The notes under the pieces were generated by a model. That model made no database searches, was not told the origin of the DNA, and saw nothing but the letters and a program-made list of their open reading frames with translations. Below, piece by piece: positions 1 to 11,361 of a stretch of 64,000 bases of DNA. Origin of the DNA: Utricularia gibba (lineage: Eukaryota > Streptophyta > Magnoliopsida > Lamiales > Lentibulariaceae); NCBI GenBank assembly GCA_002189035.1, contig NEEC01000011.1, forward strand, positions 1,612,001 to 1,676,000, in the 5' to 3' direction. The first letter of the stretch is position 1. Each line of letters begins with the position of its first letter. The position numbers were made by a program, and so were the translations under genes.

Positions 1-1234
1 AAGTGAAATTACATCGAATACAACTGTCATGATTTGTAAACGATTTTGTAAAGGTGTGAGAAATGTAAATGATGAAGCTTGAGTAACAAGTAAGAGGGTT
101 ATAAACAAACAACAAAAATAAACATAAACGATGAATTTTAAATAAAGCAAATGTTCCAAGGTTTGGAATCTTGCCCAATTACGTTCATTGTGTCTCCACT
201 CTTTTCCGATTTTCTCGTGTACTTGGTAATATGTGTAATGAATTGTCTACTATCCCTTACACTCTCTTGCAAGAAGGCACATGAATAGCCCGATGTTGCT
301 TCTTCTTGGACAAATGTGAAGATAAGAGGTCCTACCAACATACCTTCACGGTCTAATTGCGCGCGTGAGCTTGAGTGTTGCCAATGACCCAATGAAACCA
401 GATACGAGGTCACTATCTGTCCATTGATCCGGAGGTACGGCCACAGTCAAAACGTTTCTATCTCTTGCCAAAATGACATGAGTTGATACTCTCCACCTTA
501 CTCCTCTCCAAAACTCACGGGTAGTGATCAGTTAATCATGAATCTTGAATAAGAAGATAGTTACAGAAATACTATAACATAGTCGCACGAAGACATACAG
601 AACCCGTTTGGATTCAAAGAAGAGATGAAGATAAACTAATAAAACATAGATTTGGAAGTATACTAACCCAAAAATGGAAGTTTCTTGCCATAAACTTCCA
701 TATAAACTAAAAAAATAAAGCAGATTCTAGAGAAAAGTTGAAGGAAAATCCTCTAAAGAGATAAACAAAAGTCTAAATTAAACTGGAAGTTCAATCCTTC
801 TTGTCTGAACAGAAGTGAACTTCAATGAGAGTCTGAGTTTTCGTGTCCCCTTGGTTCTGTTGTGAATTGGAGTAACTTGCACGAAAGTTCTGCCCTAATA
901 TTGGTATGCTAATGATTTCGCATGTCAGGGACGCCTGTGTTCTGCACATCAGGGCTCATGATTAGGCGTTTACAGTCTTTTGGAAATCAAGGAGACATCC
1001 GTTCAGGAAGATACATTTTGTTGCCATCCATCGCCTTCTATCTCTCACTTTCTGTCACATTACGCCTTTAGAAAATTTAAATAAAACTAGCAAAAATATT
1101 AGATAGAATACAAGATTTTAGATAATTATCCTAAATTAGATAAAAACCTCAATATTATATTATAGATTCCTAATTAGACAACTTTAATCACGCCTGGACA
1201 TAAAAACAAATTAAAAGAAAGTGAGAAAATGACA
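1..1234 (-). mobile_element. Ty3/gypsy-type LTR, minus orientation, cut by the window edge
   Basis: Read on the minus strand this block matches, with divergence, the LTR at 50810-51938. It starts with the same TGTCATTTTCT at 1234 and shares the stretch around 1000-1120 (cf. 50850-51060) and the block at 138-540 (cf. 51430-51800). The long open frame at 138-413 lies inside the LTR and is not a gene. The LTR end near position 1 is less similar, and its terminus lies off the window. STN7-derived sequence begins within a few bases of 1234, so this insertion abuts the duplicated gene region. I cannot tell a solo LTR from the edge of a whole element. Confidence 0.65.
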
Positions 1235-2061
1235 CTGAACAATCAAGCATTTCCAAACATATTTGAATTCTTTGTCAATTTTGAGCCCAATAAGTTCTGA
1301 TCTGCTTGTTAATGGGCTACTCCTGGTGTCGTTCCTGGATTCTTTGATATGTTTGTTCTTGTACTTGTTGTAAGGATTTTCAGACCAAGTTACAAAAAGG
1401 TTGTCTCATCAATCTTTTTTTTTTTTTAATGATCATCTGATGCAAGCTTTCCCCTTGCAGGATGAGTTTGTGGTAGGGAAGAAGTGTAGGCTGAAAATGA
1501 CAAGAACAATAATAAGAGAATCAAGAAATCACACCTTTGTTAATACAATATTTTAAAGATATTTCTAACTATTCAAATAGATTAATTATATCAAAATTCA
1601 AGTAGTTCATTATAAAAATAAAGACCTCCTTTTATAGTGTAATAAAAACTGGATAAAATACAATCAATTTCGTAATTTTAGAAAACTTGATCAAATACTC
1701 CATTACCTAGTCTTACATAGGACTAGTAATTCGGTTGTAACAACCTAAAACTAAGCCAAGTCTTAGAGTAATGAATTTCCTCTTAATTTTCTTTTCCAAT
1801 AATTAAATCATTGTAATTAATTATTACATCAAGAAATTGGGCGAGGGATAATTTGGAGTTGTTCACAAGGCGACTTTCAGTAAAAAGATTTCATCCAAGG
1901 TATAAGTTTGAGAAAGCATCTCATATTCACAGACTTACAATTAAGTAACACAGACTCTGAGCTTGTTCTTTGATAGACTGTGGAATATAGAATCTGATGG
2001 TCACTCAGATTACGTGATGGTTCCTACTTTTCCACTATACTACAAAGACTTGGGATCCCTT
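1235..2061 (+). pseudogene. STN7 kinase pseudogene fragment (5' flank, end of exon 1, intron 1, exon 2, start of intron 2)
   Basis: The stretch is homologous to the complete STN7 gene at 20020-21170. Bases 1240-1315 match its upstream region (cf. 20024-20097). They join directly to the last part of exon 1 (1316-1410, encoding ...ATPGV.PGFFDMFVL...), followed by intron 1 with its T tract, exon 2 (1461 onward, 1837-1895) and the start of intron 2 up to the shared GACTTGGGATCC at about 2050. About 680 bases of promoter and exon 1 are missing, joined at a shared TGGGC. Exon 1 also has an in-frame stop (CTT GTT GTA AGG against CTT GTT GAA AGG shows a broken frame nearby). Exon 2 is interrupted by a 347-bp solo LTR. 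It cannot encode a kinase. Confidence 0.85.
1485..1831 (-). mobile_element. Solo LTR (347 bp) inside STN7 fragment exon 2
   Basis: This insertion interrupts the codons GGG AAG AAG ATG GGC of the STN7 fragment. On the minus strand it begins TGATGTAATAA and ends CAGCCTACA, the TG...CA ends of an LTR. It is flanked by AGAAG (1480-1484) and AGAAA (1832-1836), a 5-bp target duplication with one later change. A TATA-like motif, CACTATAAAAGGAGG, lies on the minus strand at about 1627-1641, where an LTR promoter would be. No internal retrotransposon sequence is present, so it fits a solo LTR left by LTR-LTR recombination. The family is unknown; its size is more copia-like. Confidence 0.7.
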
Positions 2062-4098
2062 AAACGTCGTCGTATCTAGCCACATCATCCGCCCCTTGAT
2101 AACTGTTTCTCTCTTTAATTTAACCTGCAACAATGTGCCACATGTATGGAATCATATGTTGTGTGGAAACGGTAATGTGGAAGCCAGGAAACATATGCCT
2201 CCAAGAACCCTTATTCCTCGATCTGTGACGCTACCACCTTTCATTTCGTGAGCTCAGTAAAATCCTGTGCTTGCGCTCATAATCCCAAAGTTGCATGTAT
2301 GAAGTAATCAACACCCTCGGTGCACCATTTGTGAGATGTCACCAACGATTAATATCTCTAACTCATTCCCTCTATTTAGGCTTTTGCAATACAATATGTG
2401 CTAGTTGGATGTTTGCATTATATAAGTATTTAATGCTATGTATCCTTGTCAAAAATATTTCTCCTTTAAAGTACTTCAGAAAACATGCATGTGTTTAGAA
2501 TGAATTCGAATACTACCAAGGAGAACTTGATTATGCAGTCAAACTTATCTGGGAATTCCATTATGCATGGAAAAATTGGGTTAAAATGCTTCTATCCTCT
2601 GCTCGGACCAGGTGCTGCTCATTGATATATGGGTTGTACTTGTGCCGATCAAATGGTGGGCTACGGCAACGTAGCTCGTGGGCAGGGCCGACCCAGTTGG
2701 CGGGTTGGGCCGTAGACTATGGGCTTGGTAAATGGATCTCATGCCCCGAGACACGCAAGATGGGCTGTTGGTTACCCAGAGGAGTCCATCTCGTAGGCCA
2801 GACGATGCAAGATTGGCTGGTCAAACCAACCTGGAACATAATTCATAATGAAAATTAATTGTATTCCCTGGATATCTATCTATGGTTTTGGTTCCCAGGG
2901 CACATGGCTCGTACAATCTTTGCGTCATGGCTAACAGCAGCTCAGGGACAATAAACACAGCTCAAAATAAATAAACGTAAAATAACAATGTTGGTGGTGC
3001 CGAAAATCAGTGTCGTAAAACAGAGAAGGAAAAGGAAAAAAAAAGAAAACAAGAAACACCCGACAACAAGGATCAAAATCAATGAACAACACCCATCTCG
3101 GAGTAAACTGGAAAAATTGGTTTACAAAACCTAAATCAGTCCCATCACCTAAATTAGACCATAAGTAACCAGAGCGGCTAAATCAGCCTACCGATAATAA
3201 ATCAATCTAGAATGACTAGTAAATCTGTTATGTTACGAAAGGCGACAGAAGAGAGATTGTGTCAGGCACTTGCCATTCAAATACAGTTTGAAAGGTAACC
3301 AAGTTACAAAAATTCAAAGCAGTAGTAAGTTATTTGTTGATGGATTCCACCAACAACATAAAGCAAATCCTATCATCCGTGTAAAGTAGCTGACCTTATC
3401 AACATCGATTTGCCAGAGCTTCTCTATGAATAAGATTCATAAAACGCCAGTTCGTGAGAAATTCATGCTCCATTCATTATAATTCTTGTAACTCTTTTTT
3501 TTTTTTTTTCTAGTGAAGCTATTCTCTCATATGAGCTATCTTAGATCCGTGGTTTTCTGTAATGATTGTTTTCACATGAAAAATCTTAGTCTCCTTTACA
3601 CCAGTCACATTAACCCGAAAACTAAATATAAGTCAAGCTTGAAGTCGGCCACTCACTTCACTGACGGATTTCTACCCACAACAAATGAATGACGCGTAGT
3701 CAATCACACTTGAGTTATGTGACAAAAATGGACAAACTTACTTAATCCTTGATTTTTTATATTAAACTTTTGGAATGATGTAGTGATAGAGATGGGGCAG
3801 TGCGCTAATGCCTATCTTCGGCTTTAGTGATGATAGGCAAATGTTGGGATGTAGTTAATTTCTTAAGGGCTCAGGAATGTAATAAAAATATATATCTGTA
3901 GTACGGAATTTAGGGTTGCTGCTTGGCATCGGAATAGATCAAGAGCTCTATAGACACACTTTCAGAAGGATCTCACAAGAAGGATAATGAAGATGCGATT
4001 AATTATTGGGAATACTGATAGATCGGAAGACATGACATGATGAGGATAAAACACTGCGGCAAATTGGAGTGGTTTGGAAGACCAATTGGGGAGTTTAA
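2062..4098. other. Intergenic: end of STN7 fragment and 3' flank of LBD copy 1
   Basis: No gene is recognised. From about 2617 the sequence matches the flank of LBD copy 2 (9085-9400): shared GGGTTGGGCCGTAGACTATGG-like text, GAGACACGC.AGATGGGCTG and the block at 2890-2980. The part at 3690-4098 matches both 9400-9825 and 17460-17817 and is the conserved 3' flank of all three LBD copies. The open frames at 2295-2498 and 2586-2858 have no recognisable domain. Confidence 0.6.
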
Positions 4099-4638
4099 TC
4101 AGGTGGGAGAACTGCTCGGCGAACTCAGGGATGAAGACGCGTCACCTTTCACGCGCCGGCGCTGAACTTTGTTTCCACTGCTGGGTGAAGAAGTGTATCT
4201 TCTGATTTCACTGCCGACGATGGGTAGCACCGGGAACTGCCACTCAGACATGCCATCCTCGGTTACCCGTTTCAGCAGTGGAGTGCCGTCGAGAACCGCT
4301 TGTACGGCATCCTCGCAGCGGTGGCCTTCTCCGGAGGCGTACAGCCCGACGGATCCATCCACTGGGTTGATCACCCGCCCGCAGGCTTCCGACAGCAGTG
4401 AGCGACAAACTTCTGCAATGTAATATTAACATTTTTTTCTAAACAATGAAATCATGAAAACCCTATCATGAAAACACATACCCGGACGATATTCTGCAGG
4501 GGCTTTGCTGAGGAGTTTGACGAGGCCAGTTCGACCGTAAAATTTTGCAAGAAATCGGGTGGCGTTCGCCTGCGCTTCCCTGAGGACGCAACTCTCAGCG
4601 CAGGCTTTGCGAAGAGCCCGGCAGCCATTGCAACTCAT
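4099..4638 (-). CDS. Class II LOB-domain protein, copy 1 (9-codon deletion in the LOB domain)
   Basis: LOB/AS2-domain (LBD) proteins are plant-specific nuclear DNA-binding factors. Class II members (Arabidopsis LBD37-42) are linked to nitrogen and anthocyanin responses. Exon 1 is 4482-4638 and exon 2 is 4099-4412, with a 69-base GT-AG intron in phase 1, giving 156 aa. The start is MSCNGCRALRKAC, the canonical class II N-terminus, and carries the zinc-binding C block CX2CX6CX3C (C3, C6, C13, C17). The GAS-type segment [16 protein letters not shown] and the class II run [19 protein letters not shown] follow. Compared with copy 3, 27 bp are lost in frame just after CVLR, deleting 9 residues between the C block and the GAS block. 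The C-terminus is basic and serine-rich and shorter than in most Arabidopsis class II members. The frame is open, but function is uncertain. Confidence 0.65.
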
Positions 4639-5127
4639 CTCGTAGTATTGCAGAGATGGAGGACACTGAGGCTTTGGGAAGGCAGCAGACCAGCAATTTA
4701 TAAACCAAATTGTTGGCACACAGACAATGCGGGAATATATGTGCCCAATCAACATTTCCTATTTCTTATCGTGTCTTTAAATATTTATTTTAACCAATGA
4801 GAGCTCATCAATTTACAAAAAAAAAATAAAAAATTCAATTAGAACGACCCCATTGAAGTAATTGGTTTCCCCATTTGGAGATACTATTTTATTTCTTTAA
4901 TAAACGTGTGATACAATATATATGTGATTCATATTTCATGTGGATTTTTTTAGAATTCTTTTTTTGTCTATTCTATATATATTTACTAAAAAAATATCAT
5001 TAGGTAAAATGTACTGTTCATTTACCCATGTATGGCTGGCCATTGGTTGGTGGACTAGCTTTGGGTATAAAATCTCAAAAACTAATAAAGAAAATATACA
5101 AGACTCATATATATTGTCTACAAAATT

Positions 5128-5830
5128 AGGGTTACAACTACCCACTACACCAGAGGGTGTTTAGAAAACTACCCACTATGTATTGTATGTATTATCAAAT
5201 TTAGAAAATTACTCATCCTTTAATGAGCATGTATATATTGTATTATAAATATTATAATTTATATTTTTTCATATGCAATAATTTTTTTGAGTAAAATGGT
5301 TTTGTTAATTTTCTATATATTTTTTTCAGAAATTATTTTTGTTTTGTGAAATCTATATTATTAATATTAAAATTATTAAATAAAGATGATTAATTAAAAA
5401 AATGGGTTGGTTTTTATTATTGAAAATTAATAATATTTTTACTTGTTTAAAATATGCTTTTAGAAAGATTTTTTGTTGATTTGTTAGGATGATTAATATT
5501 TTCTTGTAAACAATAATCTGTTTTAACTAATGATTTAATGATATAAAAATTGATTATTCAAATCAATACCTAAAAAATATTTTCGTATCGTGTAACAAAA
5601 TACAATAATCCTTCTTTAATAATTTCAATATGTGAAAAAATATTCAACAAAAACCATTTTACTGAAAATCATTATTACATATAACGAAAATACGAATTAT
5701 AATATTCATAATAAAATATATACATATAAATCAAAAAGATAATTAATTTTCTAAATTTGAAAATCCACATGGGTATTTTTATAAACCCCAATTACTGCTT
5801 TCCGTAATTTTCAAAATAACTCACAAATTT
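5128..5830. mobile_element. MITE-like insertion 1 upstream of LBD copy 1 (about 0.7 kb)
   Basis: The block is absent from the equivalent place in copies 2 and 3, where TCTACAAAAT runs straight on to CCTTATTCGTACAAG. It is extremely AT-rich. Its ends are roughly inverted: the text around CAAATTTAGAAAATTACTCAT (5194-5214) recurs inverted near 5738-5762 as TTAATTTTCTAAATTTG. No coding sequence is visible, which suggests a non-autonomous DNA transposon. The exact ends and target duplication are not resolved. Confidence 0.5.
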
Positions 5831-5865
5831 GTTCTTACACGTTCCATTAACCGCACAGCCTTTTT

Positions 5866-7030
5866 TGGCCAATTTGTTAAAATGCTTGTGTCAGATTAAA
5901 AAATTTGTGAAAATACCTATGGTTTTTTTATCCTTACGTAAATACCTGTAGTTTTATATTTTTTTTGTCAAAATGCCTGTGTTTTTATTATTTTTTAAAA
6001 ATGTTATTATTAAAAATATATGTAGTTTTTTAAATTGAAAACAAATTTTAACCACTTTCACTTTCTTTTTATATTTACTCAATAAAAATTTAGAAATTTG
6101 ACTAAATATTGTAATTACACATTATATATATATATTTTTGTTTAGTGATAAAATACGTTTGAAAAAATATTCGAATTTGTACTAATTTCGAGTTATATAT
6201 TTATTTTTGTAACATTTGAAAATTTATGATATATTAGATTAGTTGTTTACTAAATTTGATAATATTTTGATTTATTAAGAGTTTTTATATATGAATACTT
6301 TTCGATATATTAACTTTTATTTTTTCAAAATACAATAGTTTAAAAACCATACTTTTTTGTTTTGTTGTTTCTAGGTAATTAAAAATGTAATCAGATTTAC
6401 ATTAATAAATTTTTAATATTCATCTAAATTTTAGATTTTTTTATTTCTTTAATCATTATTTTTTCTTTATTAACAAAATTCATCCATTTAAATATTCTTT
6501 TAGACAAATAATTCAGCCCTTTTATTAAAATAAAAGTTTTTATAAAATTATCTATTAATATTTTGTTATTATGAAAAGAATTATATTGTTTTCATCTTTT
6601 TTAACATAAATTCATTGTTATACTTTAATTTTTATTGAAATTAAAAAATAAATTTAAAAGATCAACAATTTACTTTGTATATTAATTCATGAACATTTAA
6701 CTATTACTCTATTAATTTTTTATATTACAATTTTTATTTTCTATTTTTTAGTTATTATTTTTTTGTCATTAAGGGTAATCCATCAAAATAATTTTTTGAT
6801 TAATAATAACTTTGAAATAAACTAACGTGTCTTAATGTATGATTGTATACATTTCAATAAAAATTAAAATGGGTATTAAAACATTAATTTCGAAATGACA
6901 GGCATTTTTAAAAGAAAAAATTGAATCACAGGTATTATGATGAAATCAAAAAAACAACAGTTATTTTGAAAAGAAAATTTTATGATACAATCATTTAATT
7001 AAATTACTGGCCTTTTTTTGACGTCTGACA
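5866..7030. mobile_element. MITE-like or non-autonomous MULE insertion 2 upstream of LBD copy 1 (about 1.15 kb)
   Basis: Copies 2 and 3 read CAGCCTTTTGGGCATTCACCAG at this spot; copy 1 has about 1.15 kb inserted. The ends are imperfect inverted repeats. The left end, GGCCAATTTGTTAAAATGC near 5876, pairs with the complement of the right end, TCATTTAATTAAATTACTGGCC near 6990-7012. Internally, repeats of the type AAAATACCTGTRGTTTT at 5910-5990 recur inverted at 6895-6960. There is no coding content. Long, degenerate inverted repeats suggest a Mutator-like non-autonomous element. Confidence 0.5.
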
Positions 7031-7059
7031 GCATTCACCAGTCATTCTATCGTGATGAG

Positions 7060-7160
7060 TGAAGCAACCAATTGGCTGGTCACGTGGCGGAGGCCCTGCA
7101 CATGTCTGACTGCCGCAGTGGCGTGCAGGGCGCAGCCAATCCATCTTGCCACGTGGGGGA
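7060..7160 (-). promoter_or_regulatory. Paired G-boxes with CCAAT in the LBD copy 1 upstream block
   Basis: CACGTG palindromes lie at 7081-7086 and 7150-7155, with GCAGCCAATCC between them. The same arrangement occurs upstream of copies 2 and 3. G-boxes bind plant bZIP and bHLH factors. Here the pair sits about 2.4 kb from the start codon because of the two insertions, against about 0.5 kb in the other copies. Confidence 0.45.
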
Positions 7161-7360
7161 AGCCCGATCACACAAATCGGACAGCAAGTGTACAAGTGTT
7201 CACCGAGTGACGTAATTCCATGATTTTTGAATTATTTGGGAGGTTTAATTTGAAAAACTGGGCAAATGTTTCCTAGTGGATGGTGAATATGTGGAACAAC
7301 TTGGTGGTTAATTAGATTACCCCCGACCGCTGCAACCTGGCAAATACGATTAGATTGTAT

Positions 7361-9084
7361 TTGACCGGCATATTTAAATATATTTAAAAATATTTGAATA
7401 CAAGTATATATTTGAAATAATAATGGGGGGCGGGGGCTTACACTATTTATAAGTAATTATAAATAGTTAATTTGTTAAATAGGCGTTTTTTCAATTTATA
7501 AGTAGTAAATTATTAGGAGATTTCTTTGTTGTTGTGTTTTGGCAATGAACGGCACCAAACTTGTTACCGTGAATTAATGAAATAAAAATCACAAAGGGTG
7601 TGTTTCTTTAGTTATATTTGTGGGAATTTTCTTAATTGATAAATTAAATAATGTATTTGGTACAGAGATGAGAACTAATGGATATTGTTTATTTGATATT
7701 GAAATGTAAAAGAAGGTTGAATTTGACAATCATAACTCTCAATTGGAATTACTAGTTCAATAATTTTACTAACATTTTCACTTTCAACTTTTATTGAATA
7801 ATTCCATATTTAATTTTTTATTTCTCATTATCCATTCATATATTTTTCATCTACTTGCTTATTGATATCAAGAGATTCTTCGTTCTCCATCCTTCAAGTT
7901 GCCAGAGAATTGGATTTTAGTAGAATATATCAATTTTAAAAAACAAATAATACAACATAAAACTTTATAGCAATGGAGGTGCTTTATATTACTCTTTTTC
8001 ATAATTAACTTTTTAATAAGAAATGGGGGGTTGGTGTGGTATTGATTAAAGGAAGGCTTGTGGAAAAGATGTGAACCCTAGGCCAAATGGGACATCATTT
8101 ATTCGAATTTTAAAATGTATGGTATGATGGATATGTATTTTTTTAATTGTAATAATGTATTTAATTATAATATGAAAATAAATATTTTTTTCCTATTTTC
8201 ATAACCAACTTTAAGTCATGTAAAACACTCTCATTCTACAAGAATCGCAACTAGGTTTAGGGTTTAGATGAACACCATAGAAATTGATTTATGATGATGA
8301 TGAGATGGAAAAGAATTCAGGATTAAATTCAACTACAAAAATCGCATCTACAATATTATATAATAAAGAAAAAGAATGGAAGATGAAATCGACCTCTTCG
8401 ATCGACAATTAGTATGGGATTTTTTTTTTGGAATAAAAGGTAGCAATTGGAAGGTCATTCGATCGTTTTGTAAAAAAGGATGATAAATTAATTTTTTTTC
8501 ACCTATAAATACATTAATCCCATTCCACTGATTTAAATATACCCATCACTTTTCAATTTAATTTATCATTTAATTACATATAAACGTACTTCAAAAAAAT
8601 TACTTAATTTTTGAATCTCATATAACTGGTGGTTGAGGCTGGGTAACCACCCTCTGCTTCTTTGTTTTGGAAAAGGGTCGGGATCTTCAAACCTTCCCTG
8701 TTACTGGTTGAAGGGAGCAATATATACAGATGATGAGTAAGAGCAATTTGGCATAAATGAAAAATAAATGGAAAATTAGGCATTCCAGTAGCTATACTGG
8801 ACCGGCCACACCAAAGGATGGGTTTGGCCGTTGATAGGCCGGATCAGGCAGCAGAAAATTAGGCCGGGCGGGAGAAACCCTGTGACCATGATATGGGCTA
8901 AGGCATTGTTGCGAGGTGTGAGACGCGGGGTGCGTGAGCTAAAGATTCATTGATTTTAAGAATCCAATTTTTAAACTGCGTTAAGAATATGTTATTTTAA
9001 CAATAAAAAAATAAGATTAATTTATCAAATATAAAAATTAACTTATAAATCTCTTACCGAATAGTGCAATGTAGCTTCTTACGC
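7361..9084. other. Intergenic AT-rich region; partly duplicated at 11240-12500
   Basis: No gene is recognised. Bases about 7500-8025 match 11250-11360 plus 12150-12500: shared CACCAAACTTGTTA/CACCCAACTTGTTA, GAGATTCTTCGTTCTC and ATGGAGGTGCTTTATATTAC. The rest is simple AT-rich DNA with a GC-rich patch at 8800-8945 whose origin is unknown. Confidence 0.5.
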
Positions 9085-9825
9085 CTCATAGATAGATGGG
9101 TTTGTACGTGCGCGGACGCATTTGGCGAGTTGGGCCATGAACTATGGGCTAGGTATCCATCTTGTTCAATGGATCTCCTGCCCCGAGACACGCGAGATGG
9201 GCTGTTCTAACGAAGCTGGGGATTAGGGTAAACTATATTCCAGCATTGCGTGCTGATTATATTTTCATAATAAAAATGAATTATCTTCCCTGCATATATG
9301 CCCATGGTTTGGTTCCCAGGGCACATGGTTCGTACAATGTTTTCGTCATGGCTGACAACACTTCAGGGACAATAAATAAACGTAAAATAACAATGCATGG
9401 CTCGTAGTCACTCACAGTTGAGTTATGTGACGAAAATGGACAAACTTAAGTTCACTTTAATCCTTGATTTTTTATAGTAAAGTTTTGGAATGATTATAGT
9501 GAAAGAGATATGACAGTGCGCTGATGCCTATTTTCGGCCTTTAGTGATGATAGGCTTAAATGATGGGATGGAATTAAATTTCAAATGGATCAGGAATAGA
9601 ATAAAAATATATATCTGTAGTACGGAATTTAGGGTTGCTGCTTGGAATCGGAATAGATCAAGAGCCCTTTAGCCACCCTTTCAGAAGGATCTCACAGGAA
9701 GGATAATGAAAATGCGATAAATTATTGGGAATATTGACTGACCGGAACACATCAAGACATGACTAGATGAGGTTAAAACACGGCGGCAACTTCGAGTGGT
9801 TTGCAACACCAATTGGGGAGTTTAA
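9085..9825. other. 3' flank of LBD copy 2 (duplicated block)
   Basis: This is homologous to 2617-4098 and, from about 9345, to 17396-17817: TCATGGCTGACAACACTTC, GGGACAATAAATAAACG, then GTACGGAATTTAGGGTTGC. It marks one end of the duplicated unit. The open frame at 9162-9407 has no recognisable domain. Confidence 0.6.
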
Positions 9826-10390
9826 TCAGGTCGGAGAACTGCTCTGCGGACTTATGGATGAAGACGCGTCACCTTTCACGCGCCGCCGCAGAGTTTTGTT
9901 TCGACTTCTGAATGAAGAATTGTGTCTTCTGATTTCACTGCCGACGAGGGGTACCACCGGGAACTGCCACTCGGACTTGCCATCCTCGGTTACCCGCTTC
10001 AGCAGTGGAGTGCCGTCGAGAACCGCTTGTACGGCATCCTCGCAGTGGCGGCCTTCCCCGGAGGCGTACAGCCCGACAGATCCATCCACTGGGTTGATCA
10101 CCCGCCCGCAGGCTTCCGATAGCAGCGAGCGACAAACTTCTGAACCGTAATATTAGCATTTTTCCTAAACAACGAAATCCTAAAAACCCTGTCATGAAAA
10201 CACATACCTGAACGTGATTCGGCAGGGGCTTGTCTGAGCAGGTTGAGGAGGCCAGTTCGACCGTAGAATTTCGCAAGAAACTGGGTGGCGTTCGCCTGAG
10301 CTTGCGGGATTCTATCGACTGAAGTGCGTCCCTGAGGACGCACCTATCATCGCAGGCTTTGCGGAGAACCCGGCAGCCATTGCAACTCAT
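9826..10390 (-). pseudogene. Class II LOB-domain gene copy 2, frameshifted
   Basis: Exon 1 is 10208-10390 and exon 2 is 9826-10139, with a 68-base intron. The ATG opens [17 protein letters not shown], with all four C-block cysteines, and reads correctly to SIES. Near 10304 one base is missing compared with copy 3 (GAATCCCGCAAGCTC against GAATCCCCAGAAGCTC). The frame then runs out of register, while the correct continuation [17 protein letters not shown] is found in another frame. Exon 2 is intact ([16 protein letters not shown]... to stop) and the splice sites are intact. Exon 1 is 183 bases against 184 in copy 3, so the coding length is no longer a multiple of three. A sequencing error is the alternative explanation. 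Confidence 0.8.
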
Positions 10391-10799
10391 CTTTCAGTAT
10401 TGGAGAGATCGAGGACAGTGACGCTTTGGGAAGGCAGCAGAGAATTTATAAACCAAATTGGTGGCACACAGTGCAGAAATAAATGAATGTCCAATCAACG
10501 CTGCGTTTTTATTATCGTGTATTTAAAAATTATTTTAACCCATCAATTTTTGTAAAAAAAAAAATCATTAAAACAATCCCATTGAAGTAACTGGTTTCCT
10601 GATTGGGAGTAAATGAGATACAAATTATTTTTATTTAATAAACATGATTTTAAAAAGATTTATAAAAATTATTCTTTCATGTAAAGTTTTTAAATTAATT
10701 AAAATTTAATTCTTTTTTATTTATTCTAAATATATTAATAAAAAAGATAAAAATAATAAAGAAAATATAAAATACTCATAAATTTGATCAGTCTACAAA

Positions 10800-10990
10800 A
10801 TTTGACCCTTATTCGTACAAGTTCCATTAACCAGCACAGCCTTTTGGGCATTCACCAGTCGGCTGGTCACGTGGGCGAGGCGGTGCTGGCCTCCTTCATG
10901 TCTGACTGAAGGAGTGGTGTGCAGAGCGCAGCCAATCCATTTAGTCACGTGGGCGAAGCTGGATCTCACAAATCGGGCATCAAGTGTACG
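10800..10990 (-). promoter_or_regulatory. Paired G-boxes with CCAAT upstream of LBD copy 2
   Basis: CACGTG occurs at 10868-10873 and 10946-10951, with GCAGCCAATCC between, about 0.5 kb upstream of the start codon at 10390. The whole block (10815-11010) is conserved in the three copies despite AT-rich surroundings, consistent with promoter elements of the minus-strand gene. Function is inferred from motif and conservation only. Confidence 0.45.
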
Positions 10991-11361
10991 AGTGTTGAAC
11001 GAGTGACGTAGTCCCATGAATTTTGAATTATTTGAGAGTTTTAATTTCAAAAACAAAGGAAGTGGTTCGTGGTGGATGGTGAATGTGTTGAGCAACTTGT
11101 TGGTCAATTAGATTATCCCAACCACTGCAACCTGTCTACACATCCCGGGAAATACCATTAGATTGTATTTGACTGGTATATTTAAATGTATTAAAGAATA
11201 TTTTAATAGAAAATATATATGAAATAACAATGGGGCGTTTTACACTATTTATAATGGCACCCAACTTGTTAACGTTAATTAATGAAACAAAAATCACAAG
11301 GGTATGTTTCTTGATTAATATTTGTAGGAATTTGATTAATTGATAAATATTACTAAATAGT

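Larger units (their letters stand above)
4639..7360. other. Upstream region of LBD copy 1, expanded by two insertions
   Basis: The sequence 4639-5127, a short piece at 5831-5865 and 7031-7360 together correspond to the compact upstream regions of copies 2 (10391-11160) and 3 (18378-19060). Two AT-rich blocks, listed separately, separate them. The GC-richer block at 7060-7210 carries two CACGTG motifs and CCAAT. The open frames at 4936-5164 and 7004-7195 have no recognisable domain. Confidence 0.6.

Noticed and set aside
138-413. Open frame of 91 codons on the minus strand
   Set aside because: It lies wholly inside the gypsy-type LTR that repeats at 50.8-51.9 kb and shows no protein domain.
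4468-4800. Plus-strand open frame of 110 codons over LBD copy 1
   Set aside because: Antisense shadow of the LBD exon 1, which has the recognisable LOB domain on the minus strand.
9935-10390. A 151-aa minus-strand frame starting [13 protein letters not shown] as an intact LBD protein
   Set aside because: After SIES it is out of register with the LOB domain and reads through the intron; the true continuation is in another frame.
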